Notes under the pieces: generated by a model
What the model saw: the letters and a program-made list of their open reading frames with translations, nothing else
Databases searched by the model: none
Told to the model about the DNA's origin: nothing
Position numbers and translations under genes: made by a program
Part shown: piece after piece, positions 15,919-24,173 of the stretch
Layout: every line of letters begins with the position of its first letter
Position numbering within the stretch: the stretch's first letter is position 1
Source: JAEXNA01 sp050486105
GTDB lineage: Bacteria; Vulcanimicrobiota; Xenobia; Xenobiales; JADMJV01
Direction of reading: 5' to 3'
NCBI GenBank assembly: GCA_050486105.1
Contig: JBJHCR010000038.1
Location: 1 to 31,113 of the forward strand
DNA: 31,113 bases

Positions 15919-18432
15919 TCACCTCGAAGACGCGGCGGCGGCGGTAGGCGATTCAGCTTCCGTGGGTGAAGGTTCAGGGGGTTCTGTCGGCAGGGTGAAA
16001 GAGAAGGTGCTGCCTTCCCCCAGAGTGCTCTCGACCCACAATCTCCCCTTATGCTGCTCGACGATGGTGCGACAGATCGGTAGGCCCAGTCCGGTGCCAC
16101 CCTTCTCTCGAGAGTCCGAGGCGTCGACTTGACCAAACCGCTCAAAAATGTTGCTGATCTTTTCAGACGGTATGCCCCGACCCTGGTCTACCACGTCGAT
16201 CCTCACCCAACCAGGCTGGCTAGAGTGGCCCCTGAGAGTCACCATTTTTCCAGATTCGGAAAACTTGATCGCGTTGGATAAGAGATTAGTCAAGACCTGA
16301 AGAACTCGGTCCGAATCAGCCCAAACTTTTTCCTCTAGGGGTTCGAGAGCCAATTGGACTCCGTTGTTGTTGGCCATCGCTTGCATGGTTTCCGTGGCCC
16401 CCTTCATCAGCTCGGACAAATCGCATTCCTGCTGTTCAATGCTGACCTTTCCAGACTCGAGACGTTCGATGTCCAGAATGTCGTTGATCAAGCGCACCAG
16501 GCGGTCGGTGTTCTCCACCGCAATCTTAAGCATTTTCTCGGCTTTATCAGGAAACTTTGTCAGGAGCCCGCTAGCCAAAAGGCCCAACGAGCCACGTATG
16601 GAGGTCAGGGGGGTTCTCAGTTCGTGGCTGACAATGGAGATGAACTCATTCTTCATCTTCTCCACAGCCTTTCGCTCGGTGACATCCTGAAAAGTGACCA
16701 CGGCACCCAGAATCCGTTCATCATCTTCCACAATGGGAGTCACGACGTACTCAACCGGAAACTTGCTCCCATCCTTACGCCACATGAACTCTCCGCTCAC
16801 GCGCCGGATCTCTCCGTCATTGAGAGTCGCGAAACTAGGGGAATCCTCCCAGGGATACTTGCTCGCATCGGCCCGCTCAGGCTGCAAGATCTCATGCATG
16901 GTGTGGACGGCCTTTATCAGCTCTTCGCGAGAGTGCCCGGTATGACGCAGGGCTGCCGGATTTACAAAGGTGCATTCTCCAGCCAGGTTGATACCATAGA
17001 TGCCGTCCCCTACGGACTCTAGGATCAGTTCGTTTCGACGACTCAGTCGTTCGAGTTCCCGTTCGGCCTGATGGCTTTCGGTCACATCCAGGGCGTGGCA
17101 GCGAATCAAGACTGTGCCATCCTCAAGTAGGCGACTGGTTTGATACATCCAAAACCGGGTAGCGCCATTCTTGGTGTAAAGCTTGAGCAGTCCCTTGCTG
17201 GTATCTTGGGTGCGACTGCGCTCCACATACTGCGGAAAGGTATGCCGCTCAGTGGGGATAATGAAATCTTTAAGTGAGCGCGTCAACATTTCATCGAGGG
17301 AATAGCCCAAGGACAAGGCTGAAGCTGGGTTGATAGACAAGATTCGGCCCTCTTCATCCTGAGTCCAGATCAGAGCCTGACTCTTTTCGAAGAGGTCGCG
17401 ATACCTCTCCTCAGCGTTCCGAAGCTTTTGGAGAGAGTCTTGGTAGTCTCTCTCCCTAACCTGTAAGCTTGAGATACTCTCCTTGGCCAAGGCCACATTC
17501 CGATCGAAGGTCGAAAAAAGGTGGCGAGAGTATCCAGCCAGGGTCAGGGTCAAGAGGAGCCCAATCAGGCCCACGAGAGCGCTCTCTGGAGCGAGAGTTC
17601 GGGGGAGCGGTTGGGCCACGATCCGCATAGTCCAACGGTCCTGCCCCAGCGGCAAGGGAAGGTCGAGCAACACCTGCTGAGCAGGTGAGGCCGCCGTCCA
17701 CAAGGGGGTTCCCGACGAAGTTAAAGGGTATTCCGACCACAATTCCATCTGAAGGCTCGAAACGTCGTCTCCACGCTCTTGCTGTATGACCCTTTCAATA
17801 GGGACTTCGGCGAGAATGAGCCCTAGATCTTCCCCGCTCCGAACCACGATCGGAACCAGATAGAGCAGTCTTCCTTCGGCTCCCATTTCCCCCCCACGCA
17901 GAAAAGCTGGAGTGAGTTCGGCTGACTCTAAAACTCGATCCACGGCGAGCGACAACTCTGGGCGCTCTAGAAGCTCTAGCCCAAGGCGCAAGAAGTCTGG
18001 CTCGCCGGCCAAGAGGCCCAGCACAAAAATTCTCTCACGAAACTTCACCTCATCTGCGATCACCGGGCGAAAAAACTCCAATCCGGGATTGCTTTCCAGC
18101 ACTCGTCGGAGATTGTCTGCTCGGATTTCGTACCCCCAGGCGACACCAGTGACAGCCGTGGTTTCAATGAGAGTGGCCACCAAACTTTGAAAAAGTGCCG
18201 GCTCCGGCTCGTCGAGTTCAGCAAAGATGCTAGCAGACAGGGCGAAGGCCGAAGTGCTGGCCTGCACCCGACCATGGACTCGGTGCCCCCACGCCTCCGC
18301 CGCACGAAGCCTCTCTTGTTTGGCATTGTCCTCGGTCCAAATTTGCAACGACCAAGCCGTCAAAACGCTGAGAAGCGTTCCGAGCAAGAGGACTGACCAT
18401 AGGCAAATCTTACCCTTGTTTCCCGGGGGCAT
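15919..18432 (-). CDS. CHASE-PAS-PAS sensor histidine kinase
   Basis: The protein has 837 residues. A membrane helix at about 10-30 is followed by an extracytoplasmic CHASE-like domain (about 45-270, with VTGVAWGYEIRADNLRRVLE), then a second helix at about 284-304. Two PAS domains follow: about 340-455 (LFEKSQALIWTQDEEGRILS) and about 465-590 (LILESVGDGIYGINLAGECT), the second ending with the PAC-like GAVVTFQDVTERK. HisKA has His603 in ISIVSHELRTPLTSIRG. The ATPase shows N box LTNLLSNAIKF (714-724), DQGRGIP (749-755) and GGTGLGL (778-784). No receiver is present, so it needs a separate response regulator, which is not in this window. It ends convergently with the Ser/Thr kinase gene, 64 bases apart. 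The ligand is unknown. Confidence 0.93.
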   Translation of the reverse strand: MPPGNKGKICLWSVLLLGTLLSVLTAWSLQIWTEDNAKQERLRAAEAWGHRVHGRVQASTSAFALSASIFAELDEPEPALFQSLVATLIETTAVTGVAWGYEIRADNLRRVLESNPGLEFFRPVIADEVKFRERIFVLGLLAGEPDFLRLGLELLERPELSLAVDRVLESAELTPAFLRGGEMGAEGRLLYLVPIVVRSGEDLGLILAEVPIERVIQQERGDDVSSLQMELWSEYPLTSSGTPLWTAASPAQQVLLDLPLPLGQDRWTMRIVAQPLPRTLAPESALVGLIGLLLTLTLAGYSRHLFSTFDRNVALAKESISSLQVRERDYQDSLQKLRNAEERYRDLFEKSQALIWTQDEEGRILSINPASALSLGYSLDEMLTRSLKDFIIPTERHTFPQYVERSRTQDTSKGLLKLYTKNGATRFWMYQTSRLLEDGTVLIRCHALDVTESHQAERELERLSRRNELILESVGDGIYGINLAGECTFVNPAALRHTGHSREELIKAVHTMHEILQPERADASKYPWEDSPSFATLNDGEIRRVSGEFMWRKDGSKFPVEYVVTPIVEDDERILGAVVTFQDVTERKAVEKMKNEFISIVSHELRTPLTSIRGSLGLLASGLLTKFPDKAEKMLKIAVENTDRLVRLINDILDIERLESGKVSIEQQECDLSELMKGATETMQAMANNNGVQLALEPLEEKVWADSDRVLQVLTNLLSNAIKFSESGKMVTLRGHSSQPGWVRIDVVDQGRGIPSEKISNIFERFGQVDASDSREKGGTGLGLPICRTIVEQHKGRLWVESTLGEGSTFSFTLPTEPPEPSPTEAESPTAAAASSR

Positions 18433-18539
18433 TATGGTAGGTTCCGCAAACCAAGGGATTCACCCTGTCTTGCCACCCTACTCTGAGACCCTCGCAAACA
18501 TGCCTGAAGACGTTCGTCTTGGCTCCGAGCGCTCCGCCT

Positions 18540-19316
18540 TCACGGACGGAGGCGTTCTCGCAACTCTGAGAAGAAACCGGCACCACAACAGGGATCGGAA
18601 ATAGAGCCGAGGTCTGCCTCCCAGCGAAGCAGACGAAGCAATCCCAGGCGCCAGGTCAGAGCCTCCAGGGACTCCTCTTCTCCTTGCCTGACTTCCAGTG
18701 TGGACACTCCAGCCAGGATCCCGGATAGAGCCATCAGGGTCGCTCTGATGAGATCTTCTGGGTGGTCTTCGGGACTAGGTGGCAAAGTTAGGGTCCAACG
18801 AGCCTCAGGCGCCGTGCGCAGAGCTTCCTGAATGACAGCTATGTTTCCCAAGAGATTCAAGCCGCAGGACACGGCTTTTTCCCACTGGATTCGTCCATCT
18901 GCTCGAACTTGGCGGCGAGACCTAAGAGAAAGGCCGTGGAGATCCGATTCCTTCTCCCAGGGGGTAACCCGCACCACTTCTTGAGAACCCCCAGCGGTTT
19001 CACCTGTCCCTGGAAGATAGATCTCAGGCAAGTCGAAAGAGTTCAATTCTCGCTCTTCGACCAAAGTCGGAAACTCGATTTGGTCGAGATCTTCAAGGAG
19101 ATGGGTGCCTTGAGCAAGAGACGCGAGGGAGTTGGCCCAAGTCAATCGTACCTGCCAAGCTTGGACCGAAGGCTGAGCAGCAGTAAGTGCTCCTGCCGGT
19201 CTCTCTCCAAGGAGCGGATAACTCACTCCGCGGCCCTCCGCGAAGGGAGCCTCAGAAATAGGCTTCTGCGCTCCCGAGTTCAGCTTTTCTTCCCAGCGTT
19301 TACGAGACCCCGTCAC
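18540..19316 (-). CDS. Half-size methylmalonyl-CoA-mutase-like protein
   Basis: The product is 258 residues from a GTG at 19316, which overlaps the epimerase stop (GTGA) and has AGGGTG upstream. A TTG at 19346 is the alternative. The C-terminal region resembles the mutase TIM barrel: DLIRATLMALSGILAGVSTL parallels 'R-T-T-x-x-A-x-x-A-x-L-G-G', and LGSISDPCCGAGFFSELRERL parallels the mutase 'ADPAGGSYYVE' end. The N-terminus (RKRWEEKLNSG and QAWQVRLTWA) also resembles the start of mutase small subunits. The usual catalytic barrel is over 500 residues, so roughly half is missing, and there is no B12-binding domain. It may be a non-catalytic subunit or a decaying relative. The pairing with an epimerase supports a link to propionate/methylmalonyl-CoA metabolism. 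The family assignment is by eye. Confidence 0.6.
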   Translation of the reverse strand: MTGSRKRWEEKLNSGAQKPISEAPFAEGRGVSYPLLGERPAGALTAAQPSVQAWQVRLTWANSLASLAQGTHLLEDLDQIEFPTLVEERELNSFDLPEIYLPGTGETAGGSQEVVRVTPWEKESDLHGLSLRSRRQVRADGRIQWEKAVSCGLNLLGNIAVIQEALRTAPEARWTLTLPPSPEDHPEDLIRATLMALSGILAGVSTLEVRQGEEESLEALTWRLGLLRLLRWEADLGSISDPCCGAGFFSELRERLRP

Positions 19317-19747
19317 GGTGCACCCTGCGAGCCGATCTCTCCGCAAAACTCGATCAGCACCCCACCGGCTGACTTAGGGTGAAGAAAAGCCACCTCTCGA
19401 CTCTCGGCCCCGAGCCTAGGAGCCTCGTCGATGAGACGAATCCCTTGAGTTTTCAATTCTGCCAAGCGGGAAGCCACGTCCGCGGTGTGAAAAGCCACGT
19501 GGTGAAGCCCGGGGCCTCGAGTGGCCAGAAATTTTGAGATGGGAGAATCTTCAGAGGTCGGTTCTAGCAACTCAATACGAATTGCCCCTGCTTGAAGGAG
19601 AGCCACACGGACCCTTTGAGACGGGACCTCCTCGATGCCTAGCAGTTCGAGACCCAGAGTCTCTTGGTAAAAAGGCAAGGAAGAGGCAAGATCGGTCACC
19701 GCTATGGCCAAATGGTCAATTCCGTCGCTCAAGAGAGCCTCATCCAC
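19313..19747 (-). CDS. mce: Methylmalonyl-CoA epimerase
   Basis: The protein has 144 residues and the vicinal-oxygen-chelate fold. It starts SDGIDHLAIAVTDLASSLPF with metal ligand His12, and then has the diagnostic SPISKFLATRGPGLHHVAFH (His82/His83) and GGVLIEF (Glu133). These are the features of enzymes that interconvert (R)- and (S)-methylmalonyl-CoA, feeding propionate to succinyl-CoA or the reverse. The GTG at 19747 gives the longest form. A TTG at 19732 preceded by GAGG would give a start more like other family members. Its stop overlaps the mutase-like gene. Before the MITE at 19797-19956 inserted, the upstream lipoprotein gene would have ended only about 10 bases away, so the three genes may once have shared a transcript. 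Confidence 0.9.
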   Translation of the reverse strand: MDEALLSDGIDHLAIAVTDLASSLPFYQETLGLELLGIEEVPSQRVRVALLQAGAIRIELLEPTSEDSPISKFLATRGPGLHHVAFHTADVASRLAELKTQGIRLIDEAPRLGAESREVAFLHPKSAGGVLIEFCGEIGSQGAP

Positions 19748-19792
19748 ACTTCAAAGTTCAGCCAACTTCGCACCTTACCGATAGAGCTGTAT

Positions 19793-21445
19793 CTAGGGTC
19801 TGTTGACATTCAGCGTTTCAAGCTGCGCGAAGCAGATTTTCTCTCTCCGGAAGTGTTTTTTTGAGCCTAGTACCCGTGAGTACTTAAGCAAAAAGGCGCT
19901 TTCGGAGAGGGGAAATAAGCGAGTGCAGCGCCGTGAAGGTTGAATGTCAACAGGCCCTAGGGGAAGAGTGATCACCAGGTCTCCAACGGGGCGGGCTTTG
20001 ACGTCCACTGAAGCCCAAGCCGATTGCCCCCCGAAAGCAGCGCTAATGGTGCTCTCTCCCGGTGCCACTCCGGTTACGATACCACGGAGGTCGAGAGTGG
20101 AGACCCCAGCGACATCCGGCGAGCCGGAAGTATATACGGCATCGTTCGTCACATCGAGGGTGCTGAGATCAGAAAATTGGGCGGTGACAGCCAAGAATCG
20201 CTGCTCACCGACGGTAAGACTGAAAGAGGCCGGCTCGATGGATAAGGAGGTTACGGCAGCAGGGCCCACCGATATGGCAGAGTCGGAAGTGAAGGTGCCT
20301 AAGGATGCCGTGATTCTTGCCGTGCCTTCGGCGAGTCCGCGCACTTTGCCCTCGGGGGTCACATCACAAATTTCCGGCGAGCTGCTGGTCCACTGAACCG
20401 CTGAAGAAAGATCGACGATGGCGTCGTCGGTATAGGTCCCGCGGGCGGCAAGTTGAAGGGACTTGCCTTTGACCAGAGAGCTTTCGCCAGGGTCCACGGC
20501 CAGGCTAGTGAGGGCCGCCTCGGTCACCATCAAAGTTCCCCGCGCCGACAGACGGCCATATCCGGCGGAGACCTCGGTCTTGCCCACACTTTCCCCTCGG
20601 AAAAGACCAGGCAAAGTCTGAAGAGACGCTACCTCTGGGTAAGACAAGGTGAAATCAGCCTCAGAGGTGAGATCCTGGGTTGTCCCGTCCGAGAAGAGTC
20701 CCTTGAGAGCAAACCTTTGCTGGGCTCCCAGCGGCACCGTCGCGTCGGCGGGTTCCAAGCGAAGCTCTTCGACTTCGGCATCGGTAACGATAACAATAGC
20801 TGCCGCCGAGAACATACCAAAGCTTGCCACGATCCGATCTTGACCGATCTCCTGGGCCACCACCCCACCCGTCGTGTCAATCTCGCAGGATTCGCCCAAG
20901 TTCTGCCAGTCCACACTGCCCGATAAATCCAACACACTGCCGTCGTCATAGCGCCCCACCGCGCGCAGTTTGCCCGAGGTACCACGTGCTAGGGTGAGCG
21001 AAGCCGGTTCGATGGACAGCCCTTCCAAGCGCGCTTCAATGGTGGAAAACTCAAGATCGGAGAGAGCGGTAACGCTGCCAGGGGTGAGTATGACATCGGC
21101 GAGAGCGACACCGAGAACTCGTTGCTCTACAAGATATTCGACCTGGACACGCCGTACACTAGTCGGTACCTGAGTAAAGGTAAGTAAGGCTGCCTTGGCT
21201 TTGAGGGAAGGGCCATAGCGAACCGCACCACCTGTGTCGAACCCGGTGAGTCGAATCTGGTCGACTTCGCTGGGAACGGCGCGCTCAAGAATGCTTCGAA
21301 TCTCGATGGTGGCCGTCTCTTGCAATGGCGCCGTGCCTGCACCCGGCGCCGAAGGAGTTCCCGCCGTTCCCCCTCCGCAACCGACGAGAAAGAAAAGTAA
21401 AGCGAGCATCGCCCATAGGCGGAAATGCGAGAGAAGCTTAAACAA
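19793..21445 (-). CDS. Lipoprotein with four tandem bacterial Ig-like domains; 3' end altered by MITE insertion
   Basis: The product has 550 residues from a TTG at 21445, with GGAGGG upstream. The signal peptide ends in lipobox FLVGC (Cys23), so it should be a lipid-anchored envelope protein. After a Gly/Pro/Ala linker comes a domain of about 90 residues (TIEIRSILERAVPSEVDQIR to DVILTPG) that is also found in the divergent lipoprotein. Four Big_2-type repeats follow, beginning LEGLSIEPASLTLARG, VEELRLEPADATVPLG, LTSLAVDPGESSLVKG and VTSLSIEPASFSLTVG. The last 50 or so residues (from PVDIQPSRR) are encoded entirely within the 160-bp element at 19797-19956, and the TAG stop lies in its CTAG target site. 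Removing the element and one CTAG restores an ending LPLDTALSVRCEVG with a stop at about 19758. It probably has an adhesive or surface-structural role. Confidence 0.88.
   Translation of the reverse strand: MFKLLSHFRLWAMLALLFFLVGCGGGTAGTPSAPGAGTAPLQETATIEIRSILERAVPSEVDQIRLTGFDTGGAVRYGPSLKAKAALLTFTQVPTSVRRVQVEYLVEQRVLGVALADVILTPGSVTALSDLEFSTIEARLEGLSIEPASLTLARGTSGKLRAVGRYDDGSVLDLSGSVDWQNLGESCEIDTTGGVVAQEIGQDRIVASFGMFSAAAIVIVTDAEVEELRLEPADATVPLGAQQRFALKGLFSDGTTQDLTSEADFTLSYPEVASLQTLPGLFRGESVGKTEVSAGYGRLSARGTLMVTEAALTSLAVDPGESSLVKGKSLQLAARGTYTDDAIVDLSSAVQWTSSSPEICDVTPEGKVRGLAEGTARITASLGTFTSDSAISVGPAAVTSLSIEPASFSLTVGEQRFLAVTAQFSDLSTLDVTNDAVYTSGSPDVAGVSTLDLRGIVTGVAPGESTISAAFGGQSAWASVDVKARPVGDLVITLPLGPVDIQPSRRCTRLFPLSESAFLLKYSRVLGSKKHFRREKICFAQLETLNVNRP
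19797..19956. mobile_element. 160-bp MITE with 16-bp terminal inverted repeats and CTAG target duplication
   Basis: The left end reads GGTCTGTTGACATTCA and the right end is its reverse complement with one mismatch (GGCCTGTTGACATTCA). CTAG stands immediately outside both ends (19793-19796 and 19957-19960). The whole element is an imperfect palindrome: AGTAC at 19869-19873 and GTACT at 19880-19884 flank its exact midpoint. It has no transposase. A four-base YTAR target duplication is typical of the IS5 group, so it may be mobilised in trans by an IS5-like enzyme; this is inferred. It sits in the 3' end of the Ig-like lipoprotein gene. Confidence 0.85.
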
Positions 21446-21651
21446 CGTTATCCAAGTCCCTCCAGTGGTATATCCCGAGGTGGGTATTCTCCGTAAGGCT
21501 CACAGCAACCCTCCCGGCAGGGTCCTCTCCGCGGCATCCACGGTGAGAAGGACGGTGGGCCGTTTGAAACGTCGGCGTGAGGCGAGGGAGCCCAAGCGCT
21601 TCACTTCCGGCACTCGGAAAGGGCCGCAGGGCATCTTCGTTAATCAACGAA
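21446..21651. promoter_or_regulatory. Divergent promoter region between the two lipoproteins
   Basis: 206 bases separate the outward-facing lipoprotein genes, so both promoters must lie here. On the minus strand, GATATACCA occurs about 25-30 bases before the TTG at 21445 and could be a -10-like element, followed by GGAGGG. I see no inverted repeat that clearly marks an operator, and the -35 positions are not evident. Confidence 0.4.
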
Positions 21652-23667
21652 ATGCCGAAAATGTCCGCCAAAAATACACCTCCGATCCACGCTCTCATAA
21701 TTCAAGGAATGATAGTCGTCCTCTTGAGCTTAACCTTAAGCTCTTGTGGAGGTGAGGGAGGGGTAAGCAACGTTGCCTCCACCGCCCCTGGAGGAATAAC
21801 CGTCCCAGGAGACGATGCACGCCCGCCCGACGATGCACGCCCTCCCGACGATGCACGCCCTCCCGATGATGTCGCCCCCAACAATCCGTTTGCTACAGTG
21901 GTGCTTCGGAGTGTGCTGGCAAGGACGCTTCCCTCGGTCGTCGATCAGCTTCGCTTCATCGGCAGATCGAGTTCGGGGGAAGCGATTTTTGGGCCCGTTT
22001 CGCGCGACAAGAATCCTGAGATTGTGTTGGAGTCTGTTCCGGTGGAAGTGACTCAGATTCAGATCGATTACCTGTCGCAGGGTCGAACGATCGGTTTGGC
22101 GCGGGTGTCGGTGCGTCTCACTCCGGGTGGTGTATTTGTCATCTCGGACCCACCCTTTGACGACGTCCAGGTCGTCGTCGACTCGCTTACTGTGAGGACG
22201 GTGACACCATCTATTCTCCTGGGGACTGAGGCACAGTTTCAGGCGATGGCAGGTTTCACTGATGGGAGTTTCGTGGATCTGGCAGACACGGTTCAATGGA
22301 CCATCGAACCCGCTAGCGCCTCTATTACGGGTGGGCTGGTCAACCCTACAGCACCAGGGATCTATGAAGTTCGCGCCACTCTGGGGGAAGTCACCGCGAG
22401 TGCTTCACTTGAAGTGAGACTGCCGGACGCCGCGCTCGTAGGGCTGAGAATAGAGCCGCCCGTAGCCCTTTCAGCGCCTGGAACCGTTAGAGAATATAGG
22501 GTATTCGGCCTCTTCGACGACGACAGCGAGTTGGAAGTCACAGCCTTCGTCGTCGCGTCGACAAGCAATTCCGCAGTGACTTTTACGACTCCAGCTTCAC
22601 CTGGCCAAGCGGCCAGGATCACCATCGGGCGCGAGGTGGCGCTCGGTTCAGTTGTCGACCTTGATTTTCAGTTGCAGGAGATCACCGAACCAGCGGAGTT
22701 GCGAGTAAACAGAATCCTTTTCACCTCACTGATTTTCGGACACGAGATCAGGAGTTTTCAGGTCTCAAGCGAGGGTGTGTTATCTCCCTTGGAGGAAATC
22801 TCGACGGACCCGGCCCCCGGCGGTCTGGCGGTTCATCCCGATGGCATCTACCTGTACCTCGCGAATATGAACCTGCCTGGTGGAATCACCACCTACGAGA
22901 TTGAGTCAGACGGGACCCTAAAGTTTGTGAGCAAGCTGTCATCGGGCGGCTGCGACGAACTGGTCATTCATCCTAGCGGCAAGTTTATGTACGGGGCAAA
23001 TCGAAGCACTGATCTCTTCGCCTTCACTCTCAATGAGGATGGTACGGTAGCACTCTTGGACAGTGTCACTGCGGGACAACAAAGCTATGCGGTCGCCATG
23101 GATCCTCTCGGTCGTTTCGTTTTCTCGGTGGGCATCGTCTCCGACCTTCTCTGGACCTATGAAATTGGTACAGATGGAAAACTGACTCTAGTGAATAGCC
23201 AAACCACCCCGAAAACCAATCCTTTCGATGTGGCCGTGAGCCCGAGCGGAGAAACAGTTCTGGTGACGCTCGGCGAAGACAATTCGGTGGCGGAATACAG
23301 CCTCCCACCTTCGGGGATCCCCAATCTGGAGAATTCGACTAAACCGTCTGTTTCGGTGGTGTCTGTGGCCTTCGATCCGCTAGGTCGTTTCCTGATCGGA
23401 TCAGGAGGAAACTTCAACTCGTTTCCTGTGAATCCGGTCGAAATTCAGAACCCCATCAGTTCAGTGGGGACAGGTGGCGATTCTTCTTGGCAGTTGCGAT
23501 TGGACAGCCTCGGAGAGTTGGTGTTCGCATCATTCCCGGGCTCACATCAGTTGAGAACGGCGAAAGTAAGCTCGAGCGGGATTCTGACCGGTCATACCGT
23601 GACTACCATCAGCGGAGACTCTGCGGGCGGCGCCGTCCAACCTGGTGGAATAGCCATAACCCCTTAG
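21652..23667 (+). CDS. Lipoprotein with shared N-terminal domain, Ig-like region and lactonase-like beta-propeller
   Basis: The product is about 671 residues from the ATG at 21652; an ATG at 21661 is equally possible, and neither has a strong Shine-Dalgarno. The signal peptide ends at lipobox LSSC (Cys32). A Gly/Pro/Asp linker contains three exact DDARPP repeats. Next is the domain shared with the divergent lipoprotein: VVLRSVLARTLPSVVDQLRF to SVRLTPGG. An Ig-like region (VDSLTVRTVTPSILLGTEAQ onward) leads to repeated blade motifs such as LAVHPDGIYLYLANM, LVIHPSGKFMYGANR and VAMDPLGRFVFSVG. These are typical of the 6-phosphogluconolactonase/YVTN beta-propeller fold. Enzymatic activity is not implied, since many surface propellers only bind. 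It is probably an envelope-anchored protein, paralogous in part to its neighbour. Confidence 0.85.
   Translation: MPKMSAKNTPPIHALIIQGMIVVLLSLTLSSCGGEGGVSNVASTAPGGITVPGDDARPPDDARPPDDARPPDDVAPNNPFATVVLRSVLARTLPSVVDQLRFIGRSSSGEAIFGPVSRDKNPEIVLESVPVEVTQIQIDYLSQGRTIGLARVSVRLTPGGVFVISDPPFDDVQVVVDSLTVRTVTPSILLGTEAQFQAMAGFTDGSFVDLADTVQWTIEPASASITGGLVNPTAPGIYEVRATLGEVTASASLEVRLPDAALVGLRIEPPVALSAPGTVREYRVFGLFDDDSELEVTAFVVASTSNSAVTFTTPASPGQAARITIGREVALGSVVDLDFQLQEITEPAELRVNRILFTSLIFGHEIRSFQVSSEGVLSPLEEISTDPAPGGLAVHPDGIYLYLANMNLPGGITTYEIESDGTLKFVSKLSSGGCDELVIHPSGKFMYGANRSTDLFAFTLNEDGTVALLDSVTAGQQSYAVAMDPLGRFVFSVGIVSDLLWTYEIGTDGKLTLVNSQTTPKTNPFDVAVSPSGETVLVTLGEDNSVAEYSLPPSGIPNLENSTKPSVSVVSVAFDPLGRFLIGSGGNFNSFPVNPVEIQNPISSVGTGGDSSWQLRLDSLGELVFASFPGSHQLRTAKVSSSGILTGHTVTTISGDSAGGAVQPGGIAITP
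21811..21864 (+). repeat. Three tandem 18-bp repeats encoding DDARPP
   Basis: The unit GACGATGCACGCCCTCCC occurs at 21811-21828 (with one base different), 21829-21846 and 21847-21864, followed by a decayed partial unit. It lies in frame in the lipoprotein linker and encodes DDARPP each time, so copy number can change without a frameshift. Slippage here would vary the length of the stalk between lipid anchor and folded domains. Confidence 0.9.
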
Positions 23668-23802
23668 GCCGCCTTGGAACAATCCGTATAGATAGCGATA
23701 CCGTAGGAACCGTTTTAAAGCGAGTGGACGTATCGGATCCCGGGTTTGAAATCGCGCTCAGCAATACTCTAGGCCTCTCTGGCTTCGACCTGGCAGTCTA
23801 AA
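23668..23802 (+). pseudogene. Possible 3' remnant of an unidentified gene
   Basis: Immediately after the lipoprotein stop, a different plus frame reads GTIRIDSDTVGTVLKRVDVS and then DPGFEIALSNTLGLSGFDLAV before a TAA at 23799-23801. The composition looks like genuine protein, with hydrophobic and acidic residues alternating as in beta strands, but there is no start codon after the lipoprotein. It may be the tail of a lost gene or of a longer ancestral reading frame. I do not recognise it. Confidence 0.3.
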
Positions 23803-23836
23803 AAGTTGAGATCATCTATTCTCAATTTCCCAAGTG

Positions 23837-23859
23837 GCCTGCCACCGAGCGGGCTTTTT
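23837..23859 (+). terminator. Rho-independent terminator
   Basis: GCCTGC (23837-23842), loop CACCGA, then GCGGGC (23849-23854) form a six-pair stem with one G-T wobble, followed immediately by TTTTT (23855-23859). It lies 170 bases after the beta-propeller lipoprotein and just before a new Shine-Dalgarno, so it would end that transcript. Confidence 0.7.
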
Positions 23860-23878
23860 GCATTCCACAGGAGGCCTC

Positions 23879-24173
23879 ATGAAGGATACCATCTATCGCT
23901 ACTCAGCAAGATACCGATGAGTGGGTTGCAGGGGTCATCTATGCAACCCAAGAGCCCTTTGTGGAGATGTCGAGCCGAATGTTCTACACAGGCACTCACC
24001 GAGGCAAAACCGGGACTGAGGCCGACCTGCACACTATGGTCAAAAACTTCAGCGCGCCGAAAGGCGACCGAGACTGGGAAGCCCCCGTGCAGCTCGACCA
24101 CAGCGAGAGCGCACGTGACATGGTCGGAAACATTCGCCGTGTCTGGAGAGCCATCCAGCGGCTCAAATATTAG
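23879..24173 (+). pseudogene. Probable frameshifted small gene, unidentified
   Basis: A strong Shine-Dalgarno (AGGAGG, 23870-23874 region) precedes the ATG at 23879, but this frame stops after 13 codons (MKDTIYRYSARYR). One base shift leads into an open frame that runs from about 23900 to a TAG at 24171-24173. It reads QQDTDEWVAGVIYATQEPFV, then later NFSAPKGDRDWEAPVQLDHS and NIRRVWRAIQRLKY. A single indel near 23900 would join a good start to this 90-residue frame. The first residues resemble HicB-type proteins, but the rest does not, so I give no family. A GTG at 23961 could instead start a 70-residue protein. Its stop overlaps the glycosylase stop by four bases, tail to tail. Confidence 0.4.

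Noticed and set aside
16354..17022. 222-codon plus-strand frame inside the histidine kinase
   Set aside because: It is antisense to clear PAS and HisKA motifs of the minus-strand kinase and has no recognisable domain.
21811..21864. Possible CRISPR array
   Set aside because: The repeats are 18 bp, contiguous without spacers, and lie in frame in a coding linker.
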